From positions 1 to 9,213 of the forward strand of contig JAZQQE010000091.1 of the NCBI GenBank assembly GCA_045628845.1: a stretch of DNA of 9,213 bases. The letters are read 5' to 3'. Below the pieces are notes generated by a model. It was not told the DNA's origin. It made no database searches and worked only from the letters and a program-made list of their open reading frames with translations. Made by a program: the position numbers and the translations under genes. Source of the stretch: RGIG7949 sp045628845. Lineage in GTDB: Bacteria > Bacillota > Clostridia > Oscillospirales > Oscillospiraceae. This document shows positions 1 through 5,891 of the stretch, one piece after another (position 1 is the first letter of the stretch; every line of letters starts with the position of its first letter).

Positions 1-2
1 AA

Positions 3-656
3 GAGCTGTACGCGAAGATCGCCGCTGTTGTTCCTTCCGATGTTACCATCGCCTCCAATACCTCCGCCCTCAACATCTTTGAGGTCGTCCCCGAGAAGAT
101 CCTGCCCCAGCAGATCATCTGCCACTGGTATGCTCCTCCCCATGTCATTCCTCTGGTGGAGGTCGTCAAGAGCGAGCAGGCTCCTCAGGAGATCGCCGAG
201 GTCGCCGTCAATATGCTCAACAAGTGCGGCAAGACCGCCGTCCTGATGAAGAAGTTCATCCGCGGCTATATTGCCAACCGTCTGCAGCAGTGCCTCAACC
301 AGGAGGTCTTCTACCTCATCGACAACGGCTACTGCGATGCCGAGGCCATTGACCTCGCGTGCCAGGCGTCCTTCGTGCCCAGAGCGTGCGTGCTCGGTAT
401 CTGCAAGCGCATCGACTTCGGCGGCGTGGACATGACTTACAACAACTTCAAGAACCAGAGCTATGCCGCCCCGCAGTGGGATCACATCCCCGGCATCCTT
501 CAGGAGAAGGTCGACGCCGGCGAGCTCGGCATCAAGACCGGCAAGGGCTTCTACGACTTTACCGGCAAGGACATTGAGGCTGTCAAGGCCAAGCGCGACA
601 AGCAGCTGTTCGAGATTTTCCGCGTGACCAAGAAATTCATGGATGACCCGGTGTAA
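3..656 (+). CDS. 3-hydroxyacyl-CoA dehydrogenase family protein (5' end missing)
   Basis: NAD-dependent oxidation of an L-3-hydroxyacyl group to the 3-keto form. The visible 217 codons begin late in the Rossmann domain; the NAD-binding glycine loop lies upstream of the window. Family catalytic residues are present (numbered from the first visible codon): Ser21 in SNTSAL, His41 in CHWYAPPH, Glu53 in PLVEVV (the usual 12-residue His-Glu spacing) and Asn92 in GYIANRL. The all-alpha C-terminal domain follows and ends with the usual GKGFYDF motif near 181-186. The gene stops 29 bp before the BKACE gene and probably shares its operon. The CHWYAPPH variant differs from the common HFFNP form of CoA-ester enzymes. 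L-carnitine dehydrogenase and L-gulonate dehydrogenase belong to the same superfamily, so a free 3-hydroxy acid is also a possible substrate. The family assignment is secure; the substrate is not. Confidence 0.9.
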   Translation, partial: ELYAKIAAVVPSDVTIASNTSALNIFEVVPEKILPQQIICHWYAPPHVIPLVEVVKSEQAPQEIAEVAVNMLNKCGKTAVLMKKFIRGYIANRLQQCLNQEVFYLIDNGYCDAEAIDLACQASFVPRACVLGICKRIDFGGVDMTYNNFKNQSYAAPQWDHIPGILQEKVDAGELGIKTGKGFYDFTGKDIEAVKAKRDKQLFEIFRVTKKFMDDPV

Positions 657-685
657 ACCGTCATAAGCGAAAGGAAGTAAATATT

Positions 686-1615
686 TTGGCTAAGACTAAC
701 AAAGTTATGATCCAGGTTTGCCTCTGCGGCGCCGGAACAAAGAAGGATCAGGCCCCCACCGTGCCGTACACCGCCGAAGAGCTCGCCGACCAGATAGTCG
801 CCTGCGCCAAGGCCGGTGCGTCCATCGCGCACATCCACGTCCGTGAGGACAAAATGGTCGACGGCGTCATGCAGATCGGCTACAAGTCCATGAGCCTGCA
901 GAAGTTCACCGAGGCCGTTGAGGTTACCCGTGCCAAGTGCAAGGAAGCCGGCGTCGACATCGTCATCAACCTCACCACCTCCGGCGGCGAGTATGACGAC
1001 TACAAGCGTCTGCAGCACCTTGGCGCTCTTCGCCCCGAGATGTGCTCCTTCGACCCGAACACCATCAACTGGGCCAACAGCTACATCTTCGAGAACAGCC
1101 CCCGCTTCCTCAACCTCCTGAGCCAGGAAGTCGTCAAGTATGACGTCAAGCCCGAGTTCGAGGTATTCGACACCGGCCACATCGACAGCGTCATGTACTA
1201 CGTCAATAAGTGGAACATCCCGCAGCCGCCCCACATCCAGTTCATCATGGGCGTCGGCGGCTCCATGCCCGGCACCGCCGAGAACCTCGCGTTCTTCGTC
1301 GGCAAGCTCCCCAAGGGCGCTACCTGGTCCGTCTCCGGTATCGGAAAGGCCCACATGCCCATGATGCTCGCCGGTCTGGCCCTCGGCTGCGACGGTCTCC
1401 GTGTCGGCCTTGAGGACAACGTCATGTTCGGCAAGAACCCCGACGGCAGCAAGGACATCGCCACCAACCTGCGTCTCGTCGAGCGCGCCGTTGAGCTCTG
1501 CAAGCTTGCCGGCCGCGAGATCGCGACTGCCGAAGATGCCAGAAACATCCTCGGCATCACCAGGAACTGCCTGCGTGACGAGAAGACCTACGAGGCTACC
1601 TTCCTGAACAACTAA
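686..1615 (+). CDS. Beta-keto acid cleavage enzyme (BKACE, DUF849; Kce-like)
   Basis: Family reaction: a 3-keto acid plus acetyl-CoA gives acetoacetate plus a new acyl-CoA, on a Zn-dependent TIM barrel. The 309 residues are full length. Zn ligands are visible as His49 and His51 (AHIHVRED) and Glu243 (LRVGLEDN), with Arg239 and Asp244 matching Kce Arg226 and Asp231. Also present are the NLTTSGG strand (95-101), the PEFEVFDTG strand (156-164) and the GVGGSMPG loop (189-196). Translation starts at TTG 686-688, because AAGGAAG at 671-677 is well placed and the protein then begins AKTNKVMIQV. By my alignment from memory, Kce Glu14, which holds the substrate amino group in 3-keto-5-aminohexanoate, corresponds to Gly17. 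The lysine-fermentation substrate is therefore doubtful, although automatic annotation will probably call it that. Neighbours (dehydrogenase, CoA-transferase, symporter) suit degradation of some other 3-keto acid. Confidence 0.92.
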   Translation: MAKTNKVMIQVCLCGAGTKKDQAPTVPYTAEELADQIVACAKAGASIAHIHVREDKMVDGVMQIGYKSMSLQKFTEAVEVTRAKCKEAGVDIVINLTTSGGEYDDYKRLQHLGALRPEMCSFDPNTINWANSYIFENSPRFLNLLSQEVVKYDVKPEFEVFDTGHIDSVMYYVNKWNIPQPPHIQFIMGVGGSMPGTAENLAFFVGKLPKGATWSVSGIGKAHMPMMLAGLALGCDGLRVGLEDNVMFGKNPDGSKDIATNLRLVERAVELCKLAGREIATAEDARNILGITRNCLRDEKTYEATFLNN

Positions 1616-1626
1616 CAACACAAGCT

Positions 1627-1659
1627 CCGTTCCGGGCGGCCGCGTGCCGCCCGGGGCGG
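1627..1659 (+). other. GC-rich intercistronic stem-loop
   Basis: A 14-bp stem (1627-1640 with 1646-1659) has two G·U pairs and a 5-nt loop (CGCGT). It sits between the BKACE and CoA-transferase A genes. No T-run follows, so it is not a typical intrinsic terminator. An RNA processing or 3'-end stabilising hairpin within a polycistronic mRNA is a reasonable inference. Confidence 0.6.
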
Positions 1660-1683
1660 CGGGACAAGAAAGGATTATCTTAT

Positions 1684-2397
1684 ATGGCTAAGTCCAAGGT
1701 CGTTACCGTAGCCGAGGCTATGAAGCACTGCTATGACGGAATGACCGTCATGCTGCCCGGCTTTGTCAACTGCGGCGTGCCCCAGACCCTCATCGAGGGC
1801 GTCATGCAGGCCGGCATCAAAGACCTGAACGTCATCTCCAATAACACGAGCGTCAAGGGCAAGGGCATAGGCAAGCTCGTCCATGACGACCGTATCAAGC
1901 ACATCACCTGCTCCCATATCGGCAATAACGAAGAGACCTGCGCGAAGGTCGTTGCCGGAGAGATCAACATCACCTTCGTTCCGCAGGGCTCCCTGTGCGA
2001 GAAGGTCCGCGCCGGCGGCGCCGGCATCGGCGGCATCCTGACCCCGACCGGAGTCCACACCCCGATGCAGGACGGCAAGCAGCTCCTCGAGTGGGACGCT
2101 GAGGCCGGCAAGTACAAGTTCGTCGAAGCGAGCGACCCGCAGAACGGCGCCCGCTACATCCTTGAAATGCCCCTCCACGCCGACGTGTGCTTCGTGCACG
2201 CCTACAAGGCCGACAAGATGGGCAACGTGGTGTATCATCGCACCGCCCGCAACTTCAACCAGACCTTCGCGACCGCTGCCGACTTCGTCATCGTCGAGGC
2301 CGAGCACATCGTCGAGGTCGGCGAGCTGGATCCCGACGAGATCATGACCCCGGGCGCTCTGGTGGATCTGGTCGTCCAGGCTGAAATGGAGGACTGA
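1684..2397 (+). CDS. CoA-transferase subunit A (3-oxoacid/acetoacetate type)
   Basis: Alpha subunit of a heteromeric SCOT-family (family I) CoA-transferase, which moves CoA between an acyl-CoA and an acid such as acetoacetate. At 237 residues it is slightly longer than typical AtoD/CtfA-type subunits. Visible family blocks are the glycine/proline loop MLPGFVNCGVPQTLI (23-37), SNNTS near 52-56, and the long conserved run from PQGSL to PTGVHT at 100-126, which is diagnostic for this subunit. AAGGA at 1670-1674 lies 9 nt before the ATG. Subunit B starts 3 nt after this stop, so the two are translated together. Coming directly after BKACE, which releases acetoacetate, it probably forms acetoacetyl-CoA at the expense of the new acyl-CoA or of butyryl-CoA. 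Precise acyl specificity (acetate, butyrate, succinate, betaine) cannot be read from the sequence. Confidence 0.93.
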   Translation: MAKSKVVTVAEAMKHCYDGMTVMLPGFVNCGVPQTLIEGVMQAGIKDLNVISNNTSVKGKGIGKLVHDDRIKHITCSHIGNNEETCAKVVAGEINITFVPQGSLCEKVRAGGAGIGGILTPTGVHTPMQDGKQLLEWDAEAGKYKFVEASDPQNGARYILEMPLHADVCFVHAYKADKMGNVVYHRTARNFNQTFATAADFVIVEAEHIVEVGELDPDEIMTPGALVDLVVQAEMED

Positions 2398-2400
2398 CAC

Positions 2401-3069
2401 ATGAAAACACCTGCTAATGAAAGAGAAATGATCGCCTGCCGTACCGCTCAGTTCTTTGAGGACGGCAACGTTGTCAACCTCGGCATCGGCATGCCCACCC
2501 AGTGCCTCGACTTCCTCCCCGAAGGCGTTGACGTCTGGGTCGACACCGAAAACGGAGCCATCGGTCTCGCCGGAGCTCCCCGCGAGGGCGACGAGTTCCC
2601 CGTGGACATCGTCGACGCGGGCGGCAGCCCCTCCATGCTCCGCACCGGCGGCTGCTGCTTCGACAGCTTCACCAGCTTCGGCTACATCCGCGGCGGTCAC
2701 GTTGACATCACCGTTCTCAGCGCTTACGAAATGGGCGCCGAGGGCAGCCTCGCCAACTGGATGATCCCGGGCAAGGCCGCTGCCGGTATGGGCGGCGCGA
2801 TGGACCTCGTGAGCGGCTCCAAGATCACCATCGTCATGACCATGCACTGCGACAAGAAGGGCAACTCCAAGATCGTTCAGAAGACCGAGATGCCCCTCAC
2901 CGGCTACAAGGTCGTCGACTACATCGTGACCGAGCTCTGCGTCGTGCACATCACCCCCGAGGGCGCTGTCCTTGAAGAGATCGCCCCCAACACCACCGTT
3001 GAAGAAGTTCTCGCGAAGACGAGCGCGAAGCTCATCGTCTCCCCGAACGTCAAGACGATGTCCTTCTGA
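2401..3069 (+). CDS. CoA-transferase subunit B (3-oxoacid/acetoacetate type)
   Basis: Catalytic beta subunit of the same CoA-transferase. The nucleophilic glutamate of the family is Glu50 in TENGAIG (49-55), which forms the gamma-glutamyl-CoA thioester. The preceding glycine-rich segment NLGIGMPT (26-33) and the GMGGAMDLV block (about 129-137) are standard for AtoA/ScoB/CtfB-type subunits, and 222 residues is the usual size. The Shine-Dalgarno GGAGG at 2388-2392 lies inside the last codons of subunit A, 8 nt before the ATG, consistent with coupled synthesis of the two subunits. It completes an apparently intact A/B pair. The acid and CoA partners are inferred only from the neighbouring acetoacetate-producing BKACE. 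Confidence 0.94.
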   Translation: MKTPANEREMIACRTAQFFEDGNVVNLGIGMPTQCLDFLPEGVDVWVDTENGAIGLAGAPREGDEFPVDIVDAGGSPSMLRTGGCCFDSFTSFGYIRGGHVDITVLSAYEMGAEGSLANWMIPGKAAAGMGGAMDLVSGSKITIVMTMHCDKKGNSKIVQKTEMPLTGYKVVDYIVTELCVVHITPEGAVLEEIAPNTTVEEVLAKTSAKLIVSPNVKTMSF

Positions 3070-3094
3070 GTTTTTCCCGCATAAAAAAAGAGGC

Positions 3095-3118
3095 GCGCCG
3101 TGCCGCGCGGTGCGGCGC
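3095..3118 (+). other. Stem-loop before the symporter gene
   Basis: A 10-bp stem (3095-3104 with 3109-3118, two G·U pairs, loop GCGC) lies between CoA-transferase B and the symporter. No T-run follows on the + strand, but a 7-A run precedes it, so it resembles an intrinsic terminator only for - strand transcription. On the + strand it is more likely an attenuating or processing hairpin than a stop. An 11-nt repeat, CATAAAAAAAG, flanks it at 3080-3090 and 3127-3137. Confidence 0.45.
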
Positions 3119-3165
3119 ACTTCATACATAAAAAAAGTAAATAGTATGGAGTAGAGTGAATCCAA

Positions 3166-4647
3166 ATGGACAGAAATCAGATCATTATCACGATAATCAT
3201 CGTGGTCTACTTCGCCGTCACCGTAGTCATCGGCCTGCTCTCCGGCCGCAAGACCAAGAGCGCCGCGGCTTTCACCGGTGTGGCTTTGAGTACGTTCGCA
3301 ATCGTCTGCGCCTCCACGGGTGAGTGGCTCGGCGGAACCGCCACGACCGGCGTTTCCGAGTACGGCTTCCTGTACGGCCTCTCCGGCTGGTGGTACACCA
3401 TAGCGAACGGTATCGGCGTCCTGTTCCTGGGTCTGCTGTTTGCAAAGCTGTTCAGATCCCTGCAAACAGGCACCGTCCCCGGCATCATCGAGCATTTCTT
3501 CGGTGTCAATGCCCGTACCGTCTCCTGCGTAATCCTGACGATCGTCATGCTTGCCGTAGGTCTGTCTCAGATGATAGCCGCCGGTAAGCTCGGCGAAAGC
3601 CTCCTCGGCATCCCGTTCTGGATATCCTGCGTCGCGTTCGCGGTCATTTTCATCGTGTATACGCTCGCGGGCGGCATGAACGCCGTTGCATCGACTAACG
3701 TGCTTCACCTCGTCGTCATGTACGTCGGCGTTATCGTCGCCATGATAATCGCCATCGTCGGCGCCGGCGGATTCAAGAGCTTCACAAGCGGCATAACTGC
3801 CCTCGGAAACATGGAGGGTCAGAAGAGCTTCTGGAATATGTTCTCAATCGGCGGAGACAAGGTATCGAGCTGGATAATCGCGTCCCTGCTCGGCGCCTGC
3901 ACCGCTCAGGCCGGTCTGCAGCCCGTGCTGTCCTCCAAGAACGAGCACCAGGCCCGCAAGGCCTGCATCATCACCGCGTTCGTCGCGGCTCCCTTCGGCT
4001 TCTTCACCGCCGTCCTCGGCATGGCTGCCCGTGTCCAGTATGAAAACGGCGCCCTGCTCGCCGGCGAGGAACTCAAGATCGCCGCGAAGAGCGCTCTGCC
4101 CGAGCTGATGACGCACGGTATGCCCGCTCTCGCAGGTGGTCTCGTCATGGCGGCAATCCTCGCCGCTGTCCTCTCCACGGTCAGCCCCATCATCCTTGCC
4201 TCCGGCACGATGGTCACGCGCGATATCTATCAGCGCGTCCTCCGTCCCGATGCCGATGACAAGAAGGTCCTCTTCATGGGCCGCGTCACGACCGCCATCT
4301 CCGGCGTCATCTGCTGCGTCGCCGCCATCCTTCTCTGGAAGGCGTCCACCGTTCTCGAGCTCGTCTATGCCGCTTATTCTCTGCGCGGCGCGCTGTTCAT
4401 CGTAGTGCTCCTCGGCATCTACTGGAAGCCCGCGAGCCAGAGAGGCGCCATCTGCAGCATGATCCTGACCGCCATCGTCGCTGTGGCCTGGGTCGCCATC
4501 AAGCTCGCGACCGGCTCCTATCCCATCAAGATCGGCTCCTTCGCCATCACCGAGACCTACGCCGCCGTCGTCGTCGCCTTCGTGACGACCATCATCTTCA
4601 GCCTCGTCTTCCCCGACAAGGGCAAGAACGGCGAGCTCAAGGCGTAA
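3166..4647 (+). CDS. Sodium:solute symporter (SSS family) permease
   Basis: A 493-residue integral inner-membrane protein that couples Na+ entry to solute uptake. It is almost entirely hydrophobic helices, with a first membrane segment at about residues 6-26. Family marks include the TM1-like STGEWLGGTATTGVSEYGFLYGLSGWW stretch (50-76, split here as STGEWLGG then ATTGVSEYG and GLSGWW). The Na2-site helix AAILAAVLSTVSP (329-341) has Ala334, Ser337 and Thr338 where vSGLT has Ala361, Ser364 and Ser365. This is followed by ASGTMVTRDIY (345-355). An in-frame stop at 3157-3159 excludes an earlier start. The ribosome binding site is weak (GGAG at 3148-3151, 14 nt away), unlike the neighbouring genes. 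It probably brings in the substrate of the preceding enzymes. The substrate is unknown; SSS proteins carry sugars, amino acids, carboxylates and quaternary amines. Confidence 0.93.
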   Translation: MDRNQIIITIIIVVYFAVTVVIGLLSGRKTKSAAAFTGVALSTFAIVCASTGEWLGGTATTGVSEYGFLYGLSGWWYTIANGIGVLFLGLLFAKLFRSLQTGTVPGIIEHFFGVNARTVSCVILTIVMLAVGLSQMIAAGKLGESLLGIPFWISCVAFAVIFIVYTLAGGMNAVASTNVLHLVVMYVGVIVAMIIAIVGAGGFKSFTSGITALGNMEGQKSFWNMFSIGGDKVSSWIIASLLGACTAQAGLQPVLSSKNEHQARKACIITAFVAAPFGFFTAVLGMAARVQYENGALLAGEELKIAAKSALPELMTHGMPALAGGLVMAAILAAVLSTVSPIILASGTMVTRDIYQRVLRPDADDKKVLFMGRVTTAISGVICCVAAILLWKASTVLELVYAAYSLRGALFIVVLLGIYWKPASQRGAICSMILTAIVAVAWVAIKLATGSYPIKIGSFAITETYAAVVVAFVTTIIFSLVFPDKGKNGELKA

Positions 4648-4663
4648 GCTCATCCCACAAAAC

Positions 4664-4697
4664 AAAAAAGAGGACACCTCGTGTGTCCTCTTTTTTT
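4664..4697 (+). terminator. Rho-independent terminator after the symporter
   Basis: A perfect 8-bp stem, GAGGACAC (4670-4677) with GTGTCCTC (4683-4690), has a 5-nt loop. It is extended by six A-T pairs and followed by a run of seven T (4691-4697). It closes the catabolic cluster and, having an A-run on its left, could also work on the - strand. Confidence 0.93.
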
Positions 4698-4710
4698 GTT
4701 TGTCCTCGCA

Positions 4711-4739
4711 TTGAAAATGACGGGAGGAACGGATATAAT
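4711..4739 (+). promoter_or_regulatory. Sigma-A-type promoter for the TIM-barrel/GTPase-nuclease unit
   Basis: TTGAAA (4711-4716, 5 of 6 to consensus) and TATAAT (4734-4739, 6 of 6) are separated by exactly 17 bp, immediately after the symporter terminator. The predicted start is near 4746, giving a leader of about 180 nt before the GTG start at 4929. The -10 box touches the left end of the large palindrome. Confidence 0.7.
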
Positions 4740-4900
4740 ACTGATATCTAATAGAAATCAGACGATCTTTGCGGCTAAAATTGCACCGTACTTCGTTATC
4801 TTCCTTGACCATATATCTCCATTATGGTCTGCGGAAGCTGCCTCGTCCGGCGCAATTTTCTCTCGCAAAGCTTTGTCTTCTTCTTATCAGATATCAGTAT
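4738..4900. repeat. 163-bp imperfect palindrome (MITE-like element or structured leader)
   Basis: Paired blocks run inward in register: 4738-4749 with 4889-4900 (12 of 12), 4760-4763 with 4875-4878, 4767-4773 with 4864-4870 (7 of 7), 4777-4784 with 4852-4859 (8 of 8), 4786-4788 with 4848-4850, 4800-4804 with 4833-4837 (5 of 5) and 4807-4813 with 4823-4829 (7 of 7), around a 9-nt loop. TATAAT occurs directly repeated just outside both ends (4734-4739 and 4898-4903), and TA dinucleotides adjoin the CTGATATCT/AGATATCAG ends, as expected for a small non-autonomous element with a TA target duplication. It encodes no credible protein. The predicted transcript would fold it into a long hairpin just upstream of the ribosome binding site, so a cis-regulatory RNA is equally possible. 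Confidence 0.65.
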
Positions 4901-4913
4901 AATCAAAAAAAGA

Positions 4914-4920
4914 AAGGAGG
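4914..4920 (+). promoter_or_regulatory. Shine-Dalgarno that fixes the GTG start at 4929
   Basis: AAGGAGG lies 8 nt before GTG 4929-4931, which makes this the start in preference to the in-frame ATGs at 4824 (inside the palindrome loop) and 4953. A 7-nt run in the palindrome (4800-4806, CTTCCTT) is complementary to it with one G·U pair. Confidence 0.85.
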
Positions 4921-4928
4921 CGGTACCG

Positions 4929-5891
4929 GTGAAGGAGCTCATAAGTCTGCCGATGTCGGAAATAGAAGCATACGGCGGCGCGGCGGCGCTCGAGGGCGAA
5001 ATAAAGGCGCTCGGCTGCGACGGCGCGGAGCTTATCTGGAGCGGCGGCGAGCTGCCGCGTGCCCTCCCGTGCCCGGACTGCCTCGGATACCATCTCATAT
5101 TCTATCCCGACTGGCTCGACCTCTGGAATGAGGACGCCGCCGCGCTGAACGCGAAGTACGGCTCGGAGGCGGCGTGGCGCGCTTTTTACGGCGGCGGGAA
5201 GGCCGAGCTCATCGCGCAGTATGCGGCGGATGCGGAGCGCGCGGCGGCCGCGGGCGCGAAGTACGTCGTCTTCCACGTCTCCGACGTGTCGATAGAGGAG
5301 GGGTATACGTACCGCTGGCTCCATTCGGACGAGGCGGTCATAGACGCCGCCGCGGAGCTCATCAATACCGTCTGTCCCGACCCGCCGTTTGCCGTTTTCG
5401 TCGAAAACCAGTGGTGGCCGGGCTTTACGTTCACGTCCCCGGGGCTGACCGCACGCCTTATTGACGCCGTCGCCGCGCCCGACAAGGGCATACTGCTCGA
5501 CACGGGACACCTGATGAACTGCGATACCGACATCAAAAACGAGGCGGAGGGCGTGCGCTTCATCCATGAGATGCTCGACGCGCACGGCGAGCTTGCCAAA
5601 AAGGTGCGAGCGATGCACCTGCACTGCTCCGTCTCGGGCGAATATGTTAAGAAGACCGTCGGCGCCCTGCCTGCGGACCTTCCGACAGACTGCTTTGAGC
5701 AGTTTGCCGTCAGCTACGCACACATTTTGCAGATAGACCGCCACAGACCGTGGACAGACAGCGCCGTACGCTCCATCGTGGAGCGCATCGCGCCCGAATA
5801 TCTGACTCATGAGCTCGGCGCGGCGACAGCGGCCGAGCGCTTTGCTGCAGTGCGCCGTCAGCGCGCGGCGATGGGAGGTGAGCGGCCGTGA
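4929..5891 (+). CDS. TIM-barrel enzyme, xylose isomerase/AP endonuclease family 2-like
   Basis: A 320-residue protein resembling sugar-phosphate isomerase/epimerase-type TIM barrels (PF01261 superfamily). Probable metal ligands stand at the ends of successive strands: Glu159 in FVENQWWPG, Asp191 and His194 in LLDTGHLMN, His230/His232 in MHLHCS and Glu295 in YLTHELG. His116 (VVFHVSD) is also placed as in this fold. The set suggests an intact divalent-metal hydrolase, isomerase or endonuclease, but I do not recognise a specific substrate. There is no signal peptide or membrane segment, so it should be cytoplasmic. The start is GTG, chosen from the AAGGAGG 8 nt upstream. The stop codon overlaps the next gene's GTG by 4 bp (GTGA, 5888-5891), so the two are almost certainly translationally coupled and transcribed from the 4711-4739 promoter. 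Confidence 0.85.
   Translation: MKELISLPMSEIEAYGGAAALEGEIKALGCDGAELIWSGGELPRALPCPDCLGYHLIFYPDWLDLWNEDAAALNAKYGSEAAWRAFYGGGKAELIAQYAADAERAAAAGAKYVVFHVSDVSIEEGYTYRWLHSDEAVIDAAAELINTVCPDPPFAVFVENQWWPGFTFTSPGLTARLIDAVAAPDKGILLDTGHLMNCDTDIKNEAEGVRFIHEMLDAHGELAKKVRAMHLHCSVSGEYVKKTVGALPADLPTDCFEQFAVSYAHILQIDRHRPWTDSAVRSIVERIAPEYLTHELGAATAAERFAAVRRQRAAMGGERP

Noticed and set aside
551..1621. 356-codon - strand open frame opposite BKACE
   Set aside because: Same compositional shadow; no recognisable motif and no convincing ribosome binding site.
3121..3147. Promoter for the symporter (TTCATA, 15 bp, TAGTAT)
   Set aside because: Both boxes are weak and the spacing is short; no better pair was seen in the intergenic region.
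1675..3708. 677-codon open frame on the - strand opposite the CoA-transferase genes
   Set aside because: It lies antisense to two well-supported genes and part of the symporter; its protein is low-complexity (Asp/Gly/Ala/Val/His-rich) without domains. It is a codon-bias shadow of C-ending codons.
3844..4812. 322-codon - strand open frame opposite the symporter
   Set aside because: Antisense to membrane-helix codons and running through the strong terminator at 4664-4697; Asp/Gly-rich with no domain.
4738..4900. Known riboswitch or T-box leader
   Set aside because: I could not recognise any established riboswitch core, T-box specifier/antiterminator motif or terminator within the leader; only the long symmetrical hairpin is evident.
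4824..4928. Upstream ATG start giving the TIM-barrel protein 35 extra residues
   Set aside because: The ATG is within the palindrome's central stem-loop with no ribosome binding site, and the added residues do not look like the fold; GTG 4929 has AAGGAGG at 8 nt.
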